This document shows positions 1 to 7,265 of a stretch of DNA of 10,669 nucleotides, in pieces. Below the pieces are notes generated by a model, which searched no databases, had not been told where the DNA came from, and saw nothing but the letters and a program-made list of their open reading frames with translations. A program made the position numbers and the translations under genes. The stretch comes from Hyphochytrium catenoides (taxonomy: Eukaryota > Sar > Hyphochytriomycetes > Hyphochytriales > Hyphochytriaceae), in NCBI GenBank assembly GCA_900088475.1, contig FLMG01003504.1:1-10669 (forward strand). The letters run 5' to 3'. The stretch's first letter is position 1. Each line of letters starts with the position of its first letter.

Positions 1-263
1 CGGCCCCAGACAGTCATTGGTGGGTTCCTCTGGACTTGCTTCGTCAGCAGAAGGCTCACTTTCTTTTTCTGCTTGTCGCGCTGCACTCGCTTCCCACTTA
101 CTTGCGCTGCTTCAGCGGCAGTTGCTTCTTCGCTCCCTATGATGGGAAACAAAGAGACATAGTCATCATGTTGCTGCCTTTTTGCCTGTTTGAGTAGAAG
201 GCCCCAGAGCGAGACTCGTCGATAACCACAATACGCCGCACAGAGATTCTCTTGGTCAGAGGA
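1..263 (-). pseudogene. copia pol: end of integrase and acidic linker, continuing out of the window
   Basis: Past the frame break near 264, the minus strand continues with YDPLTKRISVRRIVVIDE, matching the copia block in which integrase passes into the linker (family pattern YDPxTKKxxxSRDVVFDE). A stop (TAG) follows around 137-139. Nearer base 1 another frame is rich in Ala, Glu and Ser (ADEASPEEPTN), typical of the poorly conserved acidic linker before reverse transcriptase. The reverse transcriptase itself should lie just left of the window. Confidence 0.6.
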
Positions 264-1211
264 TCATACACGATAGCCATGGGTGCCAGAGTCATACCCT
301 ACAAAGATATACCGAGAGCTCCGCGCATCAAGCTTTCGCAGCATCGTCGACGGCTTTAAAGCATACGCAAGTGAACCAAAGACGCGTAGATGACCAACAT
401 CAGGCGACTTGCCATACCACTTTTCGTAGGGGGTAGAGCCATCGAGGGAAGCAGTAGGACAGCGATTGATCACATGAACTGCGGAGGCCAATGCAACTGC
501 CCAAAAAAAACGAGGTAGGTCAGTAGCAATCAGAAGGCATCTCGTCGCCTGCATGACAGTTCTCATCCAGCGTTCACAACAGCCGTTGCTAGAGGGAGAA
601 TAAGCAGGTGTCGGAGAGTGCAGGATGCCCCGGCGAGAGCACACTTTGTGTGCAGCACTGCTAACGAACTCTCCCCGCGATCGGAGCGTAACTCCTTCAC
701 GCGCTCACCCGTCTGGTCCTCCATGAAAAGAATGAGTTCCTCCAACTTAGCTTCTGCTTCTCCTATGCTCCGAAGAAATTGCACAAAGCACCTCCGAGAG
801 TGATCATCCACCACGAGCAGAAAATGTACATAGCCTTGATAGCTACGAGTATTGACAATGCCAACATCGGCGTGCAAAAGTTCCAGCAGTCTTGTTGTCT
901 TACGGGGCTGAGCGTGGTGTTGTCTTACGGGGCTGAGCGTGGTACTTCGCAACAATGCAGGTCTCACAAAGACAGAGCTGCTGAGAAGCTCTATCAAGGG
1001 CTATGCCGGAAGCCTGCAGGGCTACTCTTCGAATATCTGTGTGGTTAAGATGATTAAGGCGTTTGTGCCACAGGGTGATAGGCTCTTGCTTGCTCGTAGC
1101 TGCGGCTAGTCTTGGAATAGAAGGGTCACTTTGTCCCCGTGCATCGTCATTGTCCGAGGAGTAATAGACGGTTCCATTCGTCAAACCAATACGTCTCACT
1201 TGTTCTTGTGT
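264..1211 (-). pseudogene. copia pol: pre-integrase and integrase, frameshifted
   Basis: The integrase inserts retrotransposon cDNA into chromosomes. From about 1211 downward comes the GAG-pre-integrase segment, with the zinc-ligand motifs WHKRLNH and CETC. The core follows in a second frame with LLHADVG (first catalytic Asp, 866-868), then VVDDHSRR, then LRSDRGE (second Asp, 680-682). A third frame holds SPSSNGCCERWM (catalytic Glu, 573-575), then STPYEKWYGKSPDVGHLRVFG, the usual copia C-terminal signature. The DDE triad is therefore present but spread over three frames. The first break is the 25-bp duplication at 893-943; the second lies between about 640 and 680; a third is near 264, where a TGA interrupts HGYRV. 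No intact start was found. Assignment to Ty1/copia is firm; the reading-frame breaks make it non-functional as it stands. Confidence 0.88.
893..943. repeat. 25-bp exact tandem duplication inside integrase pseudogene
   Basis: Bases 893-917 and 918-942 are identical 25-bp units, starting tgttgtcttacggggctg, and base 943 also continues the period. Twenty-five is not a multiple of three. On the minus strand the peptide HAQPRKTT is read once at the end of the pre-integrase frame and again at the start of the integrase-core frame. The duplication alone therefore explains this frame break. Confidence 0.95.
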
Positions 1212-2033
1212 GCCATGTAGGAGAAGCAAGGGTCAGAAAGGTAGCGGCCCTAGCTGATGGGATCCCTGCAAAAGAGATTGATGGGGAGCTCGCTGACTGT
1301 GTGGAGTGCGCTGAAGCGAAGCTTACAACAAGGAGCCCCTTTCCTGTAGGTGAAGCTAAGCGAGCATCTGAACCGCTGGGCCTCGTGCATGCTGATACGG
1401 TGCAGGTAGAAGCGAAGACACATCAGAGAGCACACTATGCTGTCATCTACACTGATGACAATAGCAGGTATAAGAAGGGATATCTGTTGAAAGCCAAAGC
1501 TGACCAGCCAGCAGCCTACGAAAAGTATCTTGCTGACTGCAAGCGGACTTCCTCTTACTCTACACACTGACAAGGGTGGAGAGTTTATTAACGAGAAATC
1601 TGTAACTCCAATTTGCAGGAGAGCATTGACCACATTACTACTGCGTCATACACTCCACAACGGAACGGGATACCAGAGAGAGGCAATCGGTCTCTGATGA
1701 AATGGTAAGAGCAATTTTGTTCACAGCAGGTCTTTCAAAGTCCTTCTGGGGAGAGGCGCTGCAAGGGCGATCTACCGCTCAAACCGCCTCCCGACCAAAG
1801 CTGTCCAAGGCAAGGTGCCCTACGAGGCCTTCTACGGACGGAAACCCTCTCTTCGTCACATCAGGACTTTTGGTTGACTTGCGGTAGCGCATGTCCCCAA
1901 GGTTACCGGAAGAAGCGGGACAAGACTGGACAGAGTGCCTCTTTCTGGGGTATGCTACGCAGAAGAAGGCTTACAAATAGCTTAGGCTGGATAATCGCAA
2001 GATCATGTTCTCCCGAGACGTTCGGTTCTTTGA
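1208..2033 (+). pseudogene. copia pol: pre-integrase end and integrase, multiply broken
   Basis: Homology starts at HVGEARVRKVAALADGIPA (from 1214), the second half of the pre-integrase zinc region, with CVEC at 1298-1309. The core shows LVHADTVQ (first Asp, 1394-1396), YTDDNSRY, LHTDKGGEF (second Asp, 1569-1571, shifted frame) and SYTPQRNGIPERGNRS (Glu, 1676-1678, shifted again). RAILFTAGLSKSFWGEA and RLPTKAVQGKVPYEAFYG follow. An FG block is cut by TGA at 1875-1877, and the KAYK block by TAG at 1978-1980, before NRKIMFSRDVRFFED. The catalytic triad survives, yet no single frame holds the domain. The first zinc-ligand half is missing because the element is truncated at the junction with the minus-strand fragment. 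Confidence 0.87.
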
Positions 2034-2298
2034 GGACATCTTCCTTTCAAAGATGGTCTCCTTCAACCAGACGAAGACGACCTGGCTGGTGCAGTTACTC
2101 AGGATGGAGTACTTGAGTTGGCAGCTGTTGACATGATGGAGGCTATAGAGGATGCTGACGGTGAGCAACTACCAGTCGAGAGAAGGTTGAGCTGGATCAT
2201 CGACTACTGGCAGATAGCTCTGCGGCAGGAAGAAGGGAAGTCAGACCGGAGCACGAGAGGCGTCAACCTGACAGGCCTTTCATGGTGTCTTCCTTCGT
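2034..2298 (+). pseudogene. copia pol: linker between integrase and reverse transcriptase
   Basis: This segment is rich in Asp and Glu in the plausible frames (for example PDEDDLAGAV and MMEAIEDADGEQLPVERR around 2060-2185), as expected for the variable acidic linker between integrase and reverse transcriptase of copia elements. It carries no catalytic motifs. It is assigned by position more than by sequence. Confidence 0.5.
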
Positions 2299-3143
2299 GG
2301 CCACAAATGACCCTACACAGTTACCCGTGGTCGAGCCTTAGGCCTACAAAGAGGCCCTAGCGTCACCTCAGAGGGAGGAATGGCTAGAGGCCATGGCGTC
2401 CGAGATGACCTCTTTATCGGAGAACAATACGTGGGAGCTGGTTGACCTACCTACAGGCCGGAAGACTGTAATATGCAAGTGGGTCTTCAAAGTTAAACGA
2501 GATAGCGAGGGACATATTGAGAGGTACAAGGCCAGGCTCTGTGCCAAAGGATTCTTCCAGAAATTTGGCGTTGACTACTCCGAGACGTCTTCTCCAGTGT
2601 ATCCTTCCCTGCACAACGGACCTTTCTATCTTACTGCGCTGGCTGCAAAGGTATCTTTATCAAGCAACTAGTTAGTACGACGCCCTTCATGTATGACAAA
2701 CTTGATGAGGATTATCCTTATGGGTAAGCCGGAGGGATTTACAAACCCTGGACAGCCCAAGCTGGTCTAAAAACTGCTGAGGTCCACCTATGTTCTAAAA
2801 CAGAGTCCACATCAATGGAATATTGAAGTGCATCAGCCTTTCTTAGACATGGGTTTTACGAGGAGCATTGTGGACCCTTGTATCTACTACAAGAGAAGCG
2901 GGGACATGGTCATCCTGATCGCAATTTATGTGGATGATTTGCTCATTGCAAGTCATGACAAGACAGGCACGGACGAGATAGTCTCTCAACTTATTTCTTG
3001 TTACCAGGTGAAGGATCTTGGCCCCCCTCAACCATTTTCTGGGAATAGACTTCCAATATGAGAGGGAGAAGCGAGTCTTGGTCATGCTGCAAACAAGACA
3101 CATTGAGTGCTTGCTTTCTACACTTGGCATGACTGATCAATAA
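2299..3143 (+). pseudogene. copia pol: reverse transcriptase, broken by stops and frameshifts
   Basis: Reverse transcriptase copies element RNA into DNA. The domain opens with AYKEALASPQREEWLEAM (after TAG 2339-2341) and continues NTWELVDLP, KWVFKVKRDSEGHIERYKAR, CAKGFFQKFGVDYSET: strong copia signatures. A frame slip near 2650 leads into KQLVSTTPFMYDKLDED, where the family has LDVxTAFLxG, so the first catalytic Asp is not visible. GKPEGFTNPGQPKLV, stop TAA 2768-2770, then STYVLKQSPHQW and VDPCIYY follow. The YVDD active-site box is intact at 2927-2938. The tail (QVKDLGPP, then HFLGIDFQYEREKRV in another frame) ends at a TAA near 3141. Dead copy, family certain. Confidence 0.9.
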
Positions 3144-3914
3144 TTAAGCGTCTATTCCTCTTCAACCAGGAATACAGCTCAGAAAGGTGGAGAGCGGTAG
3201 TCGAAACTTTGAGAAACAAGAAAGAATGGCAAAGACTCCCTATCAGAGTCTTCTTGGAGCTCATTTTTCTAGTCAAATGCACTCGGCCAGATTTAACCTT
3301 CACAGTTGGTCTCCATTGTCGCTTTCTTGATCAAACTGGTCAAGAGCACTGGGAAGCAGCCAAACAGGTGCTGAAGATGACTAAAGACTTAGGTCTTGTA
3401 CTTGGCTCGTTTGATTCCTCTATTACTACCGTTACCTCACCTATTACTGGTAGTGGCTCCCCTAATCTTACGGGTTATGGTGATGCTGGTTGGTGGGCTG
3501 GAAACCTTATTAGTAGAAAATCCACTACTGGTCTAGTAGTTTACTTTGGTACGCGTCAGCTTCCCTGGCGATCACGCAAGCAGTCCTTGGTCACACTTTC
3601 TTTGACGGAGGCAGAGCTCATCCCTGACGGACTTGATCAAAGAAGTCATTTGGCTCAAGTTCTTGGTCTCAGAAATCTCAGGGACTGAATCGTCTGATGG
3701 TTCTCGTACCACTCTCTACAGGGATAGCGCTAATACTATTGGGTTGGTTCTCGAAGACTTTGTCTCTCTGCGCACCAAACATCTCGACGTGCGATACCAC
3801 TTTGTGAAAGAGAGACTGGAGATGCATGGCTTGGACCTAAAACATTGGCCGACCAATGGGATGGTGGCGGTCGTTTTACCAAGCTTCTGGCGCGAGTACA
3901 GTTTGAGACTTGAC
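3144..3914 (+). pseudogene. copia pol: RNase H, C-terminal part
   Basis: RNase H removes the RNA strand during cDNA synthesis. The sequence shows CTRPDLTFTVG (family: xTRPDIAFAV), then LTGYGDAGWWAG with the first catalytic Asp at 3482-3484. RKSTTGLVVYFG, WRSRKQSLVTLSLTEAEL (Glu at 3608-3610) and, after a frame slip near 3640, YRDSANTIGLVLED (Asp at 3723-3725) follow. RTKHLDVRYHFVKERLE is the usual copia C-terminal block. The all-important residues remain, but at least two frame changes are needed, one near 3640 and one near 3870, after which the frame ending FTKLLARVQFET closes the gene just before the polypurine tract. Confidence 0.9.
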
Positions 3915-3960
3915 TAAGCAGCATAGTCTCATCTCTCTACGATAGTAGACCATGGGCTGA

Positions 3961-3974
3961 GCTGAGGGGGAGTA
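3961..3974 (+). promoter_or_regulatory. polypurine tract of the plus-strand copia element
   Basis: The purine run gctgagggggagta ends directly before tgtcggaattgg. In copia elements a tract of this type (GAGGGGGAGT) primes plus-strand DNA synthesis and abuts the 3' LTR, whose first bases are normally TGT or TGTTGG. It lies about 50 bp after the end of pol, as expected. Confidence 0.75.
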
Positions 3975-5180
3975 TGTCGGAATTGGAGATACAGCTCATC
4001 CTCTTCTCTACACTGCAACGGATGGCTATCATCGACAAGGAGCTCCGGTAGACAACATCAGAGGGGGACTCCAGCGATACCTCTACGGAGTGTACAGAGT
4101 GTCGTTTGATCTACGGAGTCTTGGTCTCACTCATCTGTTAGGGCTTGAAGGCTTCAGACTTTGACACGTACCCAAGCATAGTAGTAGGTTAGGCAACCGA
4201 GATTCTGATACTGTTAGCAAGAGCTACCTCAACTCCTTGGCTTTGGCACAAGCGTACAAGGATTCGCTCTGGGAACAATAGACAGACTTGCGGAGGGCGT
4301 TCCTAGGTTTGCAGACGAAATGCAAGTATCAAGTCAGCAGTGATAGTGTGGTAGAGATTTTTTCAGGAGAAAAGGCTTTCTATTAACCTTTCACCTCATT
4401 TGTCAACAACAGGGCTCCTGTGTTTGGTCTTGCTTGTGTTGTCTTTATGATACATTTTCTAGGGTAGAACTTTATGTTAGGAAAGACCTATTCTTCTTTC
4501 CTCTGCATGCTAAGCATAGTGAGAGGAGACTCTCAGTCTCACTTTTCTCACATTCGGAGAACGCATTCTCATCGCTGACAGAAGCTGCTGTCGTGCTTAG
4601 TGAAGACTCACCAGTTCTTGTTGCTTTTCTTCTTTACTTTCGTTAGAGCTCAACTCTATTCTTGTGACTTGTCCAACATCCTCTGTCACACAATATATCT
4701 CATCACAAGCTTCACGGTCGGACGTTATATGTTGGAGTCTGAGGGCACAGCAGCTATGTGGACTACGAGCTGGAAAGATTCAGCTACCCAAGTTCCAGCT
4801 CCCAGTAGAAACCGAGATCTGAAGCAAGCGAAATGTCCCTGTTTATATCATGACTAATGGTCAGTACCCGGAATAACCGCAGTACTGACTGTTCTGGACA
4901 AGGATATAGGACTGAAAATCTTAGGGCTTATTTGGAATCGTTGGCATAGTCAGAATAGCTCCAGATTCTGGGACCCCAGCTCGGCTTAAAATTAGAGCAC
5001 TCTCATCTAATGACATTGTACAATCATTCCATACAATCTAACATTATAAGAAGGGCAACGATCTCTTCCCTTCTTCAACATTCACTTTCTTTGTGCACGG
5101 CAATGGCGCCTTAGTATTCTGTTTTCCGCATTCCCCCTAGAGACCCCTGCCTGCATCACTACCTGCACCACTGAGGTATC
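3975..5180 (+). repeat. probable 3' LTR and unassigned sequence; right end unknown
   Basis: The left boundary (TGTCGGAATTGG after the polypurine tract) is convincing, but without a second LTR copy the right end cannot be set. The stretch contains no credible coding region. A region that could be an LTR core promoter lies at 5040-5090: attataagaaggg followed by a pyrimidine-rich run, cttcccttcttc. If this belongs to the same LTR it is over 1 kb long. It also contains a 10-bp direct repeat (4082-4091 and 4110-4119) and a hairpin at 4860-4889. Confidence 0.4.
4860..4889. repeat. 8-bp inverted repeat with 14-nt loop
   Basis: gtcagtac at 4860-4867 is the exact reverse complement of gtactgac at 4882-4889. 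It lies in the putative LTR. No function can be assigned. Confidence 0.6.
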
Positions 5181-5220
5181 GATCCAGTCAAGTATTATCA
5201 ATAGCTTTAGGCTTCGCCTA

Positions 5221-5260
5221 GGGCTCGCCAGAAGTTAGTTGCGAGCCCGAACGGCGAGCC
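5221..5260. repeat. two overlapping, mutually exclusive 8-bp stems
   Basis: gggctcgc (5221-5228) pairs perfectly with gcgagccc (5241-5248), while ggctcgcc (5222-5229) pairs perfectly with ggcgagcc (5253-5260). The shared left arm can join only one partner at a time. A small hairpin, taggc-ttc-gccta (5208-5220), lies immediately to the left. Role unknown. Confidence 0.7.
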
Positions 5261-5528
5261 TCAATTTCAACCCACCACAGGGGCTTCAGCACAAATGGAC
5301 GTGATCAAAAATTTCACTATTTGGAATTTCACTAATCACTGTTTGGGCTTTTTCTTTGGGTTTGAATCTTTGTTTGTGTACTTTGGAGATATAAAAGGGG
5401 TCAGAGGAGGAGCGAAAGGGTTCTACGAATCGTATGAACATAACCGAATCTGTAACGCGAGACGTATCACCATAACCGAGACACATCGCGTGCGTCCACG
5501 CGAATTTGTGTTGTAACCTCATATTAGC

Positions 5529-5591
5529 TGACACATCACCTACAATCCTGTATCTTTAGTTGTAGGAGCTGAGGGTGGGGGTGATATGTCA
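5529..5591. repeat. nested foldback, 63 bp, TG...CA ends
   Basis: The outer arms tgacacatcacc (5529-5540) and ggtgatatgtca (5580-5591) are complementary at 11 of 12 positions; the inner arms cctacaa (5539-5545) and ttgtagg (5560-5566) are perfect. The right arm includes a purine run, gctgagggtggggg, that resembles the copia polypurine tract at 3961. It could be a tiny foldback element or an LTR-boundary remnant. Confidence 0.55.
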
Positions 5592-5633
5592 TGCGACTCC
5601 TGCAGCAGTCAAGAGTTGAGAAAGTATCGCCAT

Positions 5634-5650
5634 TCACTCACTCACTCACT
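5634..5650. repeat. (TCAC)n microsatellite, about four units
   Basis: tcac is repeated four times with one further base. It is a simple repeat with no evident link to a gene. Confidence 0.9.
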
Positions 5651-5708
5651 ACGCTGCTGTAGGGAGCGTGGGTGAAGGAGTAGAGAGATCCTTTAGAGAG
5701 TGTGCCTA

Positions 5709-5724
5709 CCTAGGAAATACTACT
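5709..5724. repeat. 16-bp direct repeat, copy 1
   Basis: cctaggaaatactact recurs exactly at 6250-6265, 541 bp away, bracketing 525 bp. An exact 16-mer pair this close is unlikely by chance and suggests a target-site duplication or the footprint of a local duplication. Confidence 0.85.
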
Positions 5725-5915
5725 TTATTGACCGTTTTTAGAAAGAATTGAAGAGTACTACTACAAATCTTGATGCTACCCTATTCCTACCAACTCTTAT
5801 TATTAAGGTCTATTATACTAAAACCTCTTGGACTGCGGCTCCACCTCTCCTCCGTCGTCGCATCTGCTGCAGTTGTTGCAAGAGAGGGATTCCAAGGTAT
5901 CTTCGAAGCATTATC

Positions 5916-6552
5916 CTAAATAGACCTGAGTCCTGCACCCGCTGATGTAATGGAGGGATGGGGCGAGCATGGACAAAGGCCCCAGCGTGACTCATGCCTA
6001 CAGCTAAAAGACGAGCTCTGTTTCCTAAGCGATGCCTGTGTCAGCAATCGATGCTGAAGAGCACGCCACAACACGCCTTTCGAGAGTAGTTTTTGAAGGT
6101 TCGGGACATGTATCAGGGCGGCAGCAGCATGATCACTTTGTGTCTCGTGATTGTGTCGGGCAAGGAGTTCGGGAAGATCGTCTGAAACAAAGTCCTGTCT
6201 CGATCGCTTAAGTAGAGCGGCCGTCAAAGATGCGGTCTGCAAAGAAGAGCCTAGGAAATACTACTGATGGAAATAGTTCTACATGTTGTAGTTCTAGAAG
6301 GAATGACGAGCTCCTGGTGCTACTTACAAGTACAAGTACTACTAGCCCGGTCAATTCCAACGTTCTACCTCGCCCTTCAAAAATAGTGTATCTATAAATG
6401 AGGCCGTCAAGTATCCTTCTTAGACTGCCGCTTAGCATGAAGTGACTCCTCTGCCAATATTGGTACTCGTACACTACTACGTTGAGAGAGTTCGCCAGGG
6501 GAGAGGACAGAGAGGACTCGTTCCTGGGGCGACAAGTTACCAAACGTGCCAT
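5916..6552 (-). CDS. weak two-exon gene model, unrecognised protein
   Basis: I do not recognise this product. On the minus strand, an ATG at 6552 opens a frame starting MARLVTCRPRNESS. At 6327 there is a consensus donor (GTAAGT), and at 6237 an acceptor preceded by a pyrimidine run (CTTCTTTGCAG), giving a 91-nt intron. The splice is phase 0 (first exon exactly 225 nt) and joins in frame to a second open exon beginning TASLTAALLKRSRQDF and ending at a stop at 5916-5918, for about 181 residues in all. The first exon ends with a hydrophobic run (GLVVLVL). No domain is evident. The intron has no in-frame stop, so an unspliced reading ends at 6208 instead. The ATG context is mediocre; another ATG two bases upstream in a different frame (6556) opens a 49-codon frame in a better context. 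The model could be chance. Confidence 0.22.
6250..6265. repeat. 16-bp direct repeat, copy 2
   Basis: This is the exact second copy of the 16-mer at 5709-5724. It falls inside the candidate intron 6237-6327 of the weak gene model on the minus strand. Confidence 0.85.
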
Positions 6553-6558
6553 CCATCG

Positions 6559-6571
6559 CTCTCTCTCTCTC
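6559..6571. repeat. (CT)n microsatellite
   Basis: This is an uninterrupted CT run of 13 bases, just upstream of the minus-strand ATGs at 6552 and 6556. Confidence 0.9.
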
Positions 6572-7200
6572 CGTGTAACCCTCTACCCGCAGACTGCGAT
6601 TGGTAAATGGACGCCCTCGAGACCTTCTCTATCCTCAACAACCTCGTTACTGTAGCTTCTTGCGAGTCCAGGGTGACGGGACCTGAAGGGAGGAGAGGCG
6701 GGTGGAGGTGCCGGTTTGACAGAATAGCAATGGTCAGAGAGGTGTGGTACGTAAGACATCAATGAGAAATGCTTTACTACAAACCCACAAGCCGTAAGAG
6801 CGAGCCATCCGCTGCCAGAGCCGTGGACCTATCCTTTCCCCGCCCTGAGAAGGGAAGCCCATTGTTAAGTGTTGGTCAGTACCGTAATGCAGGAGGAGCT
6901 ACGATGTTCAAGCGACAGGACGGGGGGCGCTGGTGGCGGTCAAGGAGTAGGGGGCCAGGCCACGCGGGAGACAAGGAAGCATTGGATGGAGCACGGGTGG
7001 TGCGGTGCGGTGCAGAAGCTGAGGTGAAGGGCGACAGCCGCGCTGAAGAGCTTTTTCAGCTCCTCGGCACGACCGCCTAATCTCCCCACCTGCAGCCCCA
7101 ACAAGCCGCACAGACACGCCGAGGAGGTTGATGACCCAGACATACTTGAGGAAGGTTGACCGTCAGAGGGGGCCGCGGAGTAGGGAATGGAACTTGTGAG
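6572..7200. other. spacer between the weak gene model and the ODC 3' end
   Basis: Several open frames exist on both strands (for example plus 6769-7080 and minus 6940-7218), but none shows a known motif, and their composition (Arg, Gly, Ser, Ala) follows the GC-rich DNA. A short hairpin, gctgaa/ttcagc, lies at 7042-7060. Nothing else was seen. Confidence 0.5.
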
Positions 7201-7206
7201 TTTATT
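7201..7206 (-). terminator. AATAAA polyadenylation signal for ODC
   Basis: tttatt on the plus strand reads AATAAA on the minus strand, about 60 nt beyond the ODC stop codon. The hexamer is canonical and well placed. Algal lineages differ in how strictly they use it, so its function is inferred. Confidence 0.55.
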
Positions 7207-7265
7207 AGACGCCTCCAAGCGGATTACCAGGTAGTGATTGGAGGAGAGTCAAGCCCTCATGCTAA

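Larger units (their letters stand above)
1..1213 (-). mobile_element. Ty1/copia retrotransposon fragment, minus strand, truncated at both sides
   Basis: Read on the minus strand, this stretch encodes in order the pre-integrase zinc region, the integrase core and the post-integrase acidic linker, which is the copia-type order (integrase before reverse transcriptase). It leaves the window at base 1 before any reverse transcriptase appears. At its 5' side homology stops near 1208-1216, where a plus-strand copia fragment begins, so gag, protease and the 5' LTR are missing. Its protein differs clearly from that of the neighbouring plus-strand element, so the two are different families and not an inverted copy of one element. 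Confidence 0.85.
1208..3985 (+). mobile_element. Ty1/copia retrotransposon, plus strand, 5'-truncated, with polypurine tract
   Basis: Pre-integrase, integrase, linker, reverse transcriptase and RNase H follow one another in copia order from about 1208 to 3914, then a polypurine tract and a TGT that probably opens the 3' LTR. Gag, protease and the 5' LTR are absent. All three frames are needed to read the domains, with in-frame stops such as TGA 1875-1877, TAG 1978-1980, TAG 2339-2341, TAA 2768-2770 and TAA 3141-3143. This is an old, dead copy. Confidence 0.9.
5592..5915. other. spacer without a recognisable gene
   Basis: Apart from the (TCAC)n run and one copy of the 16-bp direct repeat (5709-5724), nothing convincing is seen. 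Short open frames on both strands show no known motifs. Confidence 0.5.

Noticed and set aside
4434-4857. Two overlapping plus-strand open frames in the LTR-like region
   Set aside because: They show no recognised motif, and their Phe/Ser/Leu-rich composition follows the T-rich DNA; they sit inside probable LTR sequence.
5173-5186. tgaggtatcgatcc as a primer-binding site for initiator tRNA-Met
   Set aside because: It matches only partly the usual TGGTATCAGAGC and does not follow a defined LTR end.
5286-5534. Overlapping open frames on both strands of 70-80 codons
   Set aside because: They have no homology that I recognise, and the two strands mirror each other as expected for chance frames.
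6407-6556. 49-codon minus frame starting MDGTFGNLSPQERVLSVLSP, faintly like an F-box
   Set aside because: The spacing between the conserved Pro and Leu positions is about three residues too short and the rest of the domain is missing.
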